Positions 1-5,381 are shown, counted from the first letter of the stretch. The stretch is DNA of 5,382 bases from Eubacteriales bacterium (GCA_028711205.1 JAQTSP010000167.1:1-5382), one strand, 5' to 3'. The notes: generated from the sequence alone by a model not told the origin. Translations and numbers: made by a program.

Positions 1-105
1 TTTGTATTGATTGTAGATCACTTTACGCCTATACTTAGGTGTAAATACTATGTGGTATTTGCACATCCATTTTGTGTGTGCCAAGCTATGTGTTTTGTTT
101 GCCAT
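1..105 (-). CDS. tnpA: IS200/IS605-family transposase TnpA, N-terminal part (cut by window edge)
   Basis: This is the first 35 codons of a Y1-type (HUH single-strand) transposase, which cuts and rejoins single-stranded DNA at subterminal hairpins of its element. The start is ATG at 105-103. The visible protein begins MANKTHSLAHTKWMCKYHIV and continues with FTPKYRRKV; the YHIVFTPKYRRK block is the conserved first beta-strand region of IS200-type TnpA. Family members are about 150 residues, so roughly three quarters lie beyond position 1. The HUH motif and catalytic tyrosine are therefore not visible, and I cannot say whether the gene is intact. A good Shine-Dalgarno (GGAAAGGTGA, 119-110) precedes the start but lies inside a long stem, so translation is probably repressed. 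The stretch is AT-richer than the lipoprotein genes upstream, consistent with a mobile element. Confidence 0.9.
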   Translation of the reverse strand, partial: MANKTHSLAHTKWMCKYHIVFTPKYRRKVIYNQYK

Positions 106-106
106 T

Positions 107-170
107 AAATCACCTTTCCTTTCTTTGGTATAGAGACTTGAACATCCCTATACTACTGGAAAGGTGATTT
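107..170 (-). promoter_or_regulatory. tnpA leader stem-loop that sequesters the ribosome binding site
   Basis: Positions 107-119 and 158-170 form a perfect 13-bp inverted repeat (AAATCACCTTTCC against GGAAAGGTGATTT). An inner 6-bp stem continues it at 128-133 and 148-153 (GTATAG/CTATAC). In the tnpA transcript the 3' arm holds the Shine-Dalgarno GGAAAGGTGA, so the folded leader buries it completely just before the AUG. This matches the established behaviour of IS200, where a 5' UTR stem-loop keeps transposase synthesis low. On the opposite strand the same stem is followed by a run of six T (168-173), so it could also end transcription coming from the other direction. The pairing is read directly; the regulatory role is inferred from the family. 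Confidence 0.8.
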
Positions 171-190
171 TTTGTATAACTTTTATCGCA

Positions 191-278
191 CACCCGCATA
201 GCGGGTGGTTAATATCTCGCACGCTTTGCGTGCTCGACTGGCTAAAGCCATAACATGACGGACGGCCAAAGGCCGCCC
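191..278. other. Array of four compact hairpins with very short loops
   Basis: Four separate palindromes follow one another within 88 bases. They are CACCCGC-ATA-GCGGGTG (191-207, 7-bp stem), GCACGC-TTT-GCGTGC (219-233, 6-bp stem), TGGC-TAAA-GCCA (239-250, 4-bp stem), and a GGCC-AAA-GGCC-centred stem (260-278, 8 pairs including one G.T on the minus strand). Loops are 3 to 4 nt and each stem has its own sequence, so this is neither a repeat array nor a CRISPR. None is followed by a T-run, so they are not ordinary terminators. The most economical reading is that they belong to the IS200/IS605 end, where subterminal hairpins are bound by TnpA. Folding of the leader RNA or a block to read-through are alternatives. 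Confidence 0.6.
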
Positions 279-312
279 CTAACATATCCGCCCGTTTGCA
301 GAACGCCACAAC

Positions 313-345
313 AAAAAACGCACCTTATATCGATGCGCTTTTTTT
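313..345 (-). terminator. Rho-independent terminator of the lipoprotein operon
   Basis: Read on the minus strand, CGCATC (337-332) pairs with GGTGCG (324-319), with one G.T pair and a 7-nt loop, followed by six T (318-313). A-rich sequence on the other side (T339-345 on the plus strand) extends the stem and could let it work in both directions. It lies 23 nt beyond the stop codon of lipoprotein C and closes the three-gene cluster before the insertion sequence. Confidence 0.75.
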
Positions 346-367
346 ATATCACAGTCTTTTCGCCTTC

Positions 368-1615
368 CTATTCGCCGACCGTGACGGCGATGCTCACTGA
401 CTGACGGTACTTACTGTCATCATCGCCTTCGGCAATATCGCCGTCCATCATCGCGGTGATCTCGTACTCCCCGGCCGGCAGTATCAGGTCTTCTTCCGCA
501 AAATACGACGCCCAGAAATCCGCGTTCGGGTCGTCCGCGCTGTATCCGCCGCTTTTTTCAAAATCATATGTCACGGCCTCGCCCTTCTCAAACGTGGTCG
601 TCACCAGCACATCGTTGACCGCCCAGTCGCCGTTGAAATACTCGCCGCCCGTGATATAGAAAACGACCAGCGGGTCGCTGCTGTGCATCGTAGCGTTATC
701 GCTCCATCCAATGTACTCCGCCGTCGCAAAACATGCGATGGCCTCGCCTGCTTCGTACGCGCTTTTGTCGGTATATATCCCCAATTTGAACGTGCTGTCA
801 TACGTGGCCGCCATACCCGCAACATCTTCGATCTCAAAGACGTCCGACAGCTTGACCGCAGGGTCTATTATACCGTGGACGATCGACAGCCGGTATGTGC
901 CTGCTTCAAGCGGTGCAAACATTCCTGCCAGGGTAACAGTCTTTTGTACGCTGCCTTGTTCCACATCGTCAAAACTCATCATAAAATCGGCAGAACAGTA
1001 AACGCTCTCCCAGCCGTTCTCCGTCGCGGCTTCAAGCAGCGGTACAAACGAAACCTGTGTCACCGCGCCGGTGTTATAAAGCGTATAGCCGATCTCACAC
1101 GTGCCCTCCGGATAGCTGTACCGGTCGATCCCGATCCACAGTTCCCTGTCGTCAGTCTCTTCCGGCAGGTTTTCGCATATGTATTCGCCCTGCCCGAAAT
1201 CCACGATATTCCCGTTATCCCCATAGAAAGTAACTTCTGTTTCCGTGCCGTCAAAACAGCGTATCACATAGCTGATACCATCTGGCATCTTTGGCCCTTC
1301 ACCGGCCTTGTCCGTCAGGCGAACCGCCGCAAACCTTTCAAGCTGTGCCGCGATCTCTTCTTCCTGCGCAAAGACCCGCGACGGCTGGCCGGACGTATCG
1401 GAATCGTCGAACCGCAGGATGCAGATCACGTCATCCGCGCTGATGCCCTGAATACCGGGGATCTCAGTCAGCGGCACGTCCGCCGATTCTGTTTGCGCCG
1501 GTTCCGCCGTGTCCCCAGTCTGTATTGTCTCGTCCGGCGCACCGCTGTCCGCACACCCGCCAAGCACGCACACGGCGAGCGCCGCCGCGATAATCATCAG
1601 TATCGTTTTTTTCAT
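368..1615 (-). CDS. Lipoprotein C: secreted lipoprotein with predicted tandem Ig-like (beta-sandwich) modules
   Basis: This is a 415-residue lipoprotein of unknown function, predicted to be anchored on the outer membrane face. A signal peptide (MKK, then a hydrophobic stretch) ends in the lipobox LGGC with Cys21. An acidic, Thr/Pro/Ala-rich linker runs to about residue 50. Residues 60-150 form an alpha/beta-looking module (EEEIAAQLERFAAV, then DGISYVIRCFDGTETEVTF) of a kind common in clostridial lipoproteins. Residues 165-262 end in LEAGTYRLSI, and 273-413 start with YTDKSAYEAGEAI and end in LPAGEYEITAMM. Both have the spacing of Ig-like beta-sandwiches with a terminal 'L.aG.Y.i' strand, resembling Pfam Big_14-type domains; this is my pattern match only. 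The ATG at 1615 is preferred because AGGGAG (1626-1621) stands 5 nt before it. The upstream in-frame GTG at 1621 overlaps that site. It is the last gene of the cluster, 15 nt after gene B. I see no catalytic motif. Confidence 0.9.
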   Translation of the reverse strand: MKKTILMIIAAALAVCVLGGCADSGAPDETIQTGDTAEPAQTESADVPLTEIPGIQGISADDVICILRFDDSDTSGQPSRVFAQEEEIAAQLERFAAVRLTDKAGEGPKMPDGISYVIRCFDGTETEVTFYGDNGNIVDFGQGEYICENLPEETDDRELWIGIDRYSYPEGTCEIGYTLYNTGAVTQVSFVPLLEAATENGWESVYCSADFMMSFDDVEQGSVQKTVTLAGMFAPLEAGTYRLSIVHGIIDPAVKLSDVFEIEDVAGMAATYDSTFKLGIYTDKSAYEAGEAIACFATAEYIGWSDNATMHSSDPLVVFYITGGEYFNGDWAVNDVLVTTTFEKGEAVTYDFEKSGGYSADDPNADFWASYFAEEDLILPAGEYEITAMMDGDIAEGDDDSKYRQSVSIAVTVGE

Positions 1616-1620
1616 AGTCA

Positions 1621-1626
1621 CTCCCT
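1621..1626 (-). promoter_or_regulatory. Ribosome binding site of lipoprotein C, decides the start
   Basis: AGGGAG sits 5 nt before ATG 1615. The alternative GTG (1621-1619) begins with the last base of this site and has no ribosome binding site of its own, so the shorter, 415-residue product is the likely one. Confidence 0.75.
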
Positions 1627-1630
1627 CAAA

Positions 1631-2368
1631 TTACTCATCAATACATTCTGTATCGATACCATCTTCTGTGTTTTGCGCCAATAGCAGATAGTATCCGCAA
1701 TCGCCGCAAGGGAAATTCAAAACCTGTTTTTTGGTCAAAAACCCGTACATTTGAAATGAGCCTGAATACTCTTCGATCGTGACGCTGATGCCGCACGCCC
1801 GAAGCCGTTCGGTTTCAAGCCCTGTTAGCATGTTGCGCTGTTCCCTCCGCGCCGCCTCGAGAGACAGCGTCGGGTCTTCTCCGTGCATCCCGGCCCATTC
1901 CTCCATCCACGCGTATTTGTCATAGGAATCGTCCGGCTCAAGCGCCATCATTTTTTCTTCCACAAAATCGTTGTAGCCGCTGCCATATTCACTATAAAGC
2001 GTCTCCCACGCCTCCACCGTTTTGCCGTCATATGTGAACGCCGCCATCCGATCTGCGTATATGTCACTGAGATAATACGGCTGAAGATAAACATAGAACA
2101 GCGCGCCATCGTTACTTGGATCGTCCATCGCGCTTTGCAGCCCATGCCCGATATAGCATGTGCCCGGCTCCGGCACCATTTCATCCTCGGGCAGCGCATC
2201 TTCCGCGTACACGATTTCTTGCGCTGTGTGTACCGCGCCCGCGCTGTCCGTTGGCTGCGCATCATCATTCTGTGCCGCGTCCGCCTGTGCCGCGCATTGC
2301 ATCCCGACACAGGCGTAAAGCCCGCATAACACGATCGCCGCTGCAAAGAATATCACCGCTTTTTTCAT
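1631..2368 (-). CDS. Lipoprotein B: secreted protein of unknown function with a CxxC motif
   Basis: This is a 245-residue exported protein that I do not recognise. The N-terminus (MKKAVIFFAAAIVLCGLYAC) is a signal peptide. LYAC gives a plausible but imperfect lipobox (Tyr at -2) with Cys20, so a lipoprotein is likely, and release by signal peptidase I is the alternative. A low-complexity acidic linker covers about residues 26-66. The folded part (70-235) is Tyr/Trp-rich with a helical centre (EEKMMALEPDD, EAARREQRNMLTGLETERLRA). It ends in MYGFLTKKQVLNF...CGDCGYYLLLA, and the 'G-x-LT-x-x-Q' then 'Y-x-L-L-L' order recalls inhibitor-I9/propeptide-like modules. Beyond the signal peptide and its two Cys (20, 25) there are Cys71, 192, 221, 224 and 242, with 221-224 forming CGDC. 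The start overlaps the stop of gene A (ATGA, 2368-2365), so translation is probably coupled. An AAAGG element lies about 11 nt upstream. Confidence 0.88.
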   Translation of the reverse strand: MKKAVIFFAAAIVLCGLYACVGMQCAAQADAAQNDDAQPTDSAGAVHTAQEIVYAEDALPEDEMVPEPGTCYIGHGLQSAMDDPSNDGALFYVYLQPYYLSDIYADRMAAFTYDGKTVEAWETLYSEYGSGYNDFVEEKMMALEPDDSYDKYAWMEEWAGMHGEDPTLSLEAARREQRNMLTGLETERLRACGISVTIEEYSGSFQMYGFLTKKQVLNFPCGDCGYYLLLAQNTEDGIDTECIDE

Positions 2369-3303
2369 GATGGGTTCTGCCTTTCCGCCTCGCTCGCGAG
2401 ATCATACGCGACCTGCAGCATCAGATTAACGTCGCATTCATCCGTGTACAGACTGTATGACCGGCCACCCGCATACCACGCCGCGAGCCCCGCGTCGCCC
2501 GGTGTATACCGTATCGGAATATTCCCGGAAAAGTATTCTCCGTCCACTTCGGACGAATCGGCCGTCTCGGTAAATTCTGTATCGATATTCGAAATATCGC
2601 GCTTGCCCATGGCCATACGGAAAACATAATTCCTATCGTTTTTCCAAAACACCGTCTGCGCAATATCTCCGTCGATGATGTGATACGCGGTACGGTCATA
2701 TCCTTCGGGCAGCACAAAAGTGAACCCGATCGCCGCAAACCCCTCCGGCGCTTCCTCGAGCATCTCGTCGGGCGCGCTGAAGCGGTTTTTGATGAACGCC
2801 CACCGCGCCCTGTCGCAGACCGCGTTTGTCATCGCGTCATCATCAAGCGCCTCATACGCATACAGTGCGTATGCGTACGGCGCGTCCTCCCACAGCGCGA
2901 GCGTGCCGCCGCCTACCGAATAGACCTCAAACTGTACGCAATAATCCGCCGCGTCGGCGCACACGGCATAATCACAGTTCTCGGGAAGTATGAACCCCGA
3001 TATATTCCCTTTCCCTTCTGTGCCGCGAAAGACATACCGCACGCTGTCCATCGTATACGCGGCCTCGGATATGCTGCCGCCGACGATGCGGTAGCTGACG
3101 TTCTCCGCGCCGTCCGGCGCCATGATGATGGTAACGCCGGCACCGTCAAACGCCTCGGGGCCATCGACCGGCTCCGACTCAACTTCGGCCGTTGCGGCAG
3201 CGGCCGCACTCTCTGTGGGAGATGGCGCGGCATCCTCGCTTGCGCCGCAGGACACAAGAAAAACAGCGAAAACGGCCAGCATCAGCAAAATCAGTTTTTT
3301 CAT
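2365..3303 (-). CDS. Lipoprotein A: secreted lipoprotein with an internal domain duplication
   Basis: This is a 312-residue lipoprotein of unknown function. The signal peptide MKKLILLMLAVFAVFLVSC ends in the lipobox LVSC with Cys19, followed by an Ala/Glu/Ser-rich linker to about residue 50. The rest consists of two related modules, at 52-165 and 186-303. Both follow 'G-[VF]-T-[IF]..P.G', 'Y-x-I-[VI]-x-G-x-I', 'Y-V-F-R...G-K-x-x-I-S' and 'L-A-x-W...Y-x-[YL]...A'. The pattern resembles a module common in gut Firmicutes lipoproteins and near the C-terminus of DUF4367-type proteins; I infer this without a profile search. I start at the ATG at 3303 because AGAGG stands 6 nt upstream and MKK opens the signal peptide. 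An in-frame ATG at 3342 would add 13 polar residues before it. It is the first gene of the lipoprotein cluster and overlaps gene B by 4 nt. I saw no convincing promoter in the 59 bases between the ybaK terminator and the start. Confidence 0.9.
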   Translation of the reverse strand: MKKLILLMLAVFAVFLVSCGASEDAAPSPTESAAAAATAEVESEPVDGPEAFDGAGVTIIMAPDGAENVSYRIVGGSISEAAYTMDSVRYVFRGTEGKGNISGFILPENCDYAVCADAADYCVQFEVYSVGGGTLALWEDAPYAYALYAYEALDDDAMTNAVCDRARWAFIKNRFSAPDEMLEEAPEGFAAIGFTFVLPEGYDRTAYHIIDGDIAQTVFWKNDRNYVFRMAMGKRDISNIDTEFTETADSSEVDGEYFSGNIPIRYTPGDAGLAAWYAGGRSYSLYTDECDVNLMLQVAYDLASEAERQNPS

Positions 3304-3309
3304 ATCATA

Positions 3310-3314
3310 CCTCT
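3310..3314 (-). promoter_or_regulatory. Ribosome binding site of lipoprotein A, decides the start
   Basis: AGAGG lies 6 nt before ATG 3303. It is the only good Shine-Dalgarno in the region and rules against the longer in-frame start at 3342. Confidence 0.7.
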
Positions 3315-3362
3315 TTGACTGTTTGACGTGCCGGCAAGGCAAATAGTTCCATAGAACCGCAT

Positions 3363-3385
3363 AAAAAAAAGGCGCCTGTGCACCC
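3363..3385 (-). terminator. Rho-independent terminator after ybaK
   Basis: On the minus strand GGGTGC (3385-3380) pairs with GCGCCT (3375-3370) around the 4-nt loop ACAG, with two G.T pairs. A run of eight T (3370-3363) follows. It starts 5 nt after the ybaK stop. The stem is short, so some read-through into the lipoprotein genes is possible, which matters because those genes lack an obvious promoter. Confidence 0.75.
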
Positions 3386-3390
3386 GCGCG

Positions 3391-3864
3391 TCACTGCGCG
3401 ATATGTTCCACCCCAAGGCATATCACCTTTTTCAAATCGCTAAGCGCCATCTCGACCTGAAGCCCGATCTTTCCCGCGCTGAAGATGATCGTTTCCTGCG
3501 CTTCGGCGCTGCTGTCAATCACCGTCGTATACGCCTTCTTCATGCCGATCGGCGAACACCCGCCGCGTATATACCCCGTCACTTTGTTGATATCGGCTAC
3601 CCTGATCAGCGCGACGGACTTTTCGCCAACCGCCATAGACGCTGCTTTGAGGTCAAGCTCTGCTGCCACGGGTATCACGAACACATAGATCGTGCGGCTC
3701 GCCCCTTGGGTGACAAGCGTCTTAAAAACACGCTCGGGCGGCTGGCAAATCTTCTCGGCAACCGATACACCGTCGATCGCGCCGCTGCTCTCATAGGTGT
3801 ATGTTTTGTATGTGACGCCCGCACTGTCGAGCAGGCGCATCGCGTTTGTTTTCGTCTGTGTCAT
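3391..3864 (-). CDS. ybaK: YbaK/EbsC family Cys-tRNA(Pro)/Cys-tRNA(Cys) deacylase
   Basis: This cytoplasmic trans-editing enzyme of the YbaK branch (INS/ProX superfamily) hydrolyses Cys-tRNA(Pro) formed when prolyl-tRNA synthetase mischarges cysteine. At 157 residues it has the normal family length. Diagnostic motifs are KTNAMRLLD at 5-13, VFKTLV at 46-51, AELDLKAAS at 68-76, and VTGYIRGGCSPIGMKK at 95-110. Lys48 in VFKTL corresponds to the conserved lysine needed for activity in Haemophilus YbaK, and GGCSPIG is the family signature loop. The gene starts 4 nt after the ATPase stop, and its GGAGG site (3878-3874) lies within the last codons of that gene, so the two are one transcription unit driven from the promoter near 5085. 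Nothing suggests damage. The exact substrate preference (Cys-tRNA(Pro) or broader) cannot be read from sequence. Confidence 0.95.
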   Translation of the reverse strand: MTQTKTNAMRLLDSAGVTYKTYTYESSGAIDGVSVAEKICQPPERVFKTLVTQGASRTIYVFVIPVAAELDLKAASMAVGEKSVALIRVADINKVTGYIRGGCSPIGMKKAYTTVIDSSAEAQETIIFSAGKIGLQVEMALSDLKKVICLGVEHIAQ

Positions 3865-3868
3865 CTAC

Positions 3869-5044
3869 TCACGCCTCCATGCTCTTCACATGCTCAATGA
3901 ACTGGCGTGCCGCCCGCCCCGAGCGCCCACCGCTCGCAAACCGCTCCGCCTCGAGCTCGAGCTCTTCACCTTCCATCTTAATGCCATACTGCAGTCCAAG
4001 CGCATGCACGATTTCAAGATACAGCTTTTTGTCGGGCTTGAAGAACCCGACCGTCAACCCGAACCGGTGAGAAAGCGAGCAAAGCTCCTGTATCGTCTCG
4101 TTGCGGTGTATGTCGTCGCCGCTCCTGTCCGAAAACAGCTCTTTGACAAGATGCCGCCGGTTGCTCGTCGCGTAGATGACGAGATTCTGCGTCTTGGCAG
4201 CCACCGACCCCTCGAGCACGGCCTTCAGCGCATAGAAGTCGTCGTTCTCTTCGACGAAAGACAGGTCGTCGATAAACAGTATGAACTTTAAGGGGTTCCG
4301 GCCAAGCTCTTCCACGACAGCCGGAATGTCCCTGTACTGATTCTTGGTGATCTCGACAAGCCGCAGCCCCTCTTTGTGATACGCATTGACGACCGCCTTG
4401 ACGGTGGATGACTTGCCCGTGCCCGCGTCGCCGAAAAGCAGTGCGTTCGCGGCCGGTTTGCCGTGCAAAAACGCCAGCGTGTTGCCGATCACTAACTGCC
4501 TTTGCCGCTCGTACCCGATAAGATCGGACAGCATGACGGGATCAGGCGCCCCCACCGGCACGACCGCGCCGTCCCGGAGGCTGAACATGCGGTGCTTGGC
4601 ATATATGCCGTATCCGCGCACGGCAACGCTCTCCATACCGCGCATATATTCTGCGGCAAAATCGATGCGGCTGTTTTTCCACTCGGGCAGATACCCGCTG
4701 TAGCCGATGCAAGCACGTACCGCAGATGCGCTCAGCCGCGATATCTCCGCCAAAACCTCGAGCTCGTTTTCGAGGCATTCCTCGAGGCCCGTCGGCCGGC
4801 CATGCGCACGGGCGCGCACATACATATTGTCGTCCCCCTGCGCACGGCGGAGCATATACGCCGCAAGGTCGCCGCCTTCTTCAAAAAGCACGGCGGCAAA
4901 TGCGGCGTATCTCTCGACCTGCTGTTCCACCGTCCCGTCCGCAGCGGCCAGTTCATATAGCCGGCCGATGACTGGATCATCCCGCAGGCCGCGAAATATC
5001 ACCAGCGATAAAAGCCCAAGTTTGATTCTTTCCATATCGTTCAT
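3869..5044 (-). CDS. DUF815 family AAA+ ATPase
   Basis: This is a 391-residue cytoplasmic P-loop ATPase of the DUF815 family (Pfam PF05673), whose cellular role is not established. Residues 1-165 are a mostly helical N-terminal region. The AAA+ core follows, with a lead-in at 163-190 (PVGAPDPVMLSDLIGYERQR). Walker A is GDAGTGKS (205-212, Lys211), Walker B is FILFIDD (254-260, Asp259/Asp260), and a sensor-1-like ATSNRRHL has Asn295. HRFG (326-329) holds a candidate arginine finger, and GRSGRAAR (373-380) is a sensor-2-like arginine cluster. All nucleotide-handling residues appear intact. The start at 5044 is supported by AGGA (5057-5054) 9 nt upstream and an in-frame TGA just before it; Met4 (5035) is a weaker alternative. 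It is the first gene of an operon with ybaK. The C-terminal tail is short and lacks any added domain. Function remains inferred only as ATP-driven remodelling. Confidence 0.93.
   Translation of the reverse strand: MNDMERIKLGLLSLVIFRGLRDDPVIGRLYELAAADGTVEQQVERYAAFAAVLFEEGGDLAAYMLRRAQGDDNMYVRARAHGRPTGLEECLENELEVLAEISRLSASAVRACIGYSGYLPEWKNSRIDFAAEYMRGMESVAVRGYGIYAKHRMFSLRDGAVVPVGAPDPVMLSDLIGYERQRQLVIGNTLAFLHGKPAANALLFGDAGTGKSSTVKAVVNAYHKEGLRLVEITKNQYRDIPAVVEELGRNPLKFILFIDDLSFVEENDDFYALKAVLEGSVAAKTQNLVIYATSNRRHLVKELFSDRSGDDIHRNETIQELCSLSHRFGLTVGFFKPDKKLYLEIVHALGLQYGIKMEGEELELEAERFASGGRSGRAARQFIEHVKSMEA
3874..3878 (-). promoter_or_regulatory. ybaK ribosome binding site inside the upstream ATPase gene
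   Basis: GGAGG lies 9 nt before the ybaK ATG and overlaps the last sense codons (Met-Glu-Ala) of the DUF815 gene. Ribosomes finishing that gene therefore pass directly over the ybaK start, which favours coupled expression. Confidence 0.7.
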
Positions 5045-5080
5045 TGTACATCATCCTGTCCGTTTGATTTCCTTCTGCAT

Positions 5081-5089
5081 ATTATAACA
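5081..5089 (-). promoter_or_regulatory. Extended -10 promoter for the DUF815-ybaK operon
   Basis: The minus strand carries TGTTATAAT (5089-5081), a perfect TATAAT with the TGn extension, about 37 nt upstream of the ATPase start. No good -35 hexamer is found at 16-18 nt spacing (TGCGCA at 17 nt), which fits an extended -10 promoter. It starts transcription right after the terminator of the preceding gene, so the operon is transcribed independently. Confidence 0.75.
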
Positions 5090-5110
5090 CACTGCCGTAT
5101 TTTTGCGCAC

Positions 5111-5136
5111 AAAAAAGAATGCCGTTTCCGGCATTC
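5111..5136 (-). terminator. Strong Rho-independent terminator after the Gly/Cys-rich gene
   Basis: On the minus strand GAATGCCG (5136-5129) pairs perfectly with CGGCATTC (5124-5117) around a GAAA tetraloop, followed by six T (5116-5111). The 41 bases between it and the stop of the Gly/Cys-rich gene hold nothing else I can support. Confidence 0.92.
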
Positions 5137-5177
5137 CGACAGGGGGAAGCGTTACTGGGCTATGCCGCCTTAGTCTC

Positions 5178-5381
5178 TTAGCATTTTCCGCAGCCGCCGC
5201 CCATACCGCCGCCGCAACAGCAAAGCAGCAATATCGGCCATAGGCAGTCCATGCCGCCGCCGTCATGATGCCCGTCGCAGCCGCAGTCACAACCACCGCC
5301 CATGCCGCCGCCGCAGCAGCAAAGCAGCAGTATCGGCAACAAGCAGTCCATGCCACCTTTATTTCCAAACATACCGTCCAT
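5178..5381 (-). CDS. Gly/Cys-rich small protein made of two 22-residue repeats
   Basis: The product is 67 residues with 13 Cys and 22 Gly. It has a short head (MDGMFGNKG), then two copies of GMDCL[L/W]PILLLCCCGGGMGGGC (residues 10-31 and 43-64), separated by the Asp/His/Cys-rich link DCGCDGHHDGG and ended by GKC. Each unit joins a hydrophobic patch (PILLLCCC) to a Gly-rich turn. Similar clostridial micro-proteins are often labelled 'chorion class high-cysteine HCB protein 13', a name by resemblance and not a proven function. The hydrophobic run is only about 8-11 residues, short for a membrane span, so surface, coat or metal-binding roles are all open. The ATG at 5381 has one base before it in the window, so its ribosome binding site is unseen and the gene could start further upstream. 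Evidence that it is real: repeat differences are mostly silent and a strong terminator follows. Confidence 0.75.
   Translation of the reverse strand: MDGMFGNKGGMDCLLPILLLCCCGGGMGGGCDCGCDGHHDGGGMDCLWPILLLCCCGGGMGGGCGKC
5190..5354 (-). repeat. Intragenic tandem duplication (two 66-bp units, 99-bp period)
   Basis: The unit at 5354-5289 recurs at 5255-5190. The two 66-base copies differ at 9 positions, of which 8 are synonymous (Leu, Cys and Gly codons) and one changes Leu15 to Trp48. The intervening 33 bases encode the DCGCDGHHDGG link, which is not repeated after the second unit. Confidence 0.9.

Larger units (their letters stand above)
1..285 (-). mobile_element. Left (tnpA-proximal) end of an IS200/IS605-type insertion sequence, partial
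   Basis: The element contains the tnpA start, its structured leader and probably the hairpin cluster upstream. IS200/IS605 elements lack terminal inverted repeats and do not make target duplications. Their ends are defined by subterminal hairpins and short guide and cleavage sequences, so the exact boundary cannot be read from one copy. I place it near 285 because compact hairpins extend to 278 and the terminator of the lipoprotein operon starts at 313. If the hairpins are host sequence, the true end could lie closer to 180. The element is oriented in the same direction as all neighbouring genes and sits downstream of a terminator, so insertion there need not have broken a gene. Confidence 0.6.

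Noticed and set aside
171..190. Promoter for tnpA (TTATAC-like -10 on the minus strand)
   Set aside because: No matching -35 sequence is present at normal spacing and the -10 match is partial, so it cannot be supported.
191..278. CRISPR or direct-repeat array
   Set aside because: The four palindromes have different sequences and irregular spacing, so there is no shared repeat and no spacers.
1616..1621. Upstream GTG start for lipoprotein C
   Set aside because: It overlaps the Shine-Dalgarno; the ATG at 1615 has the correct spacing and opens the signal peptide.
683..1684. 333-codon open frame on the plus strand
   Set aside because: It lies antisense to lipoprotein C, which has a signal peptide, lipobox and ribosome binding site. 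The plus-strand product is Arg/His/Val-rich with no motif, typical of a shadow frame.
2680..3318. 212-codon open frame on the plus strand
   Set aside because: It is antisense to lipoprotein A, has no recognisable domain, and is rich in Arg as expected from the complement of an Ala/Glu-rich gene.
3304..3342. Upstream ATG start for lipoprotein A
   Set aside because: It would add polar residues before the signal peptide and has no ribosome binding site, and the site AGAGG at 3314-3310 fits the later ATG.
3403..3900. 165-codon open frame on the plus strand
   Set aside because: It is antisense to ybaK, which is securely identified by family motifs.
5051..5368. 105-codon minus-strand frame overlapping the Gly/Cys-rich gene
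   Set aside because: It reads the same repeats in another frame (Ala/Tyr/Cys-rich), runs through the terminator and promoter at 5136-5081, and lacks the silent-site pattern of the chosen frame.
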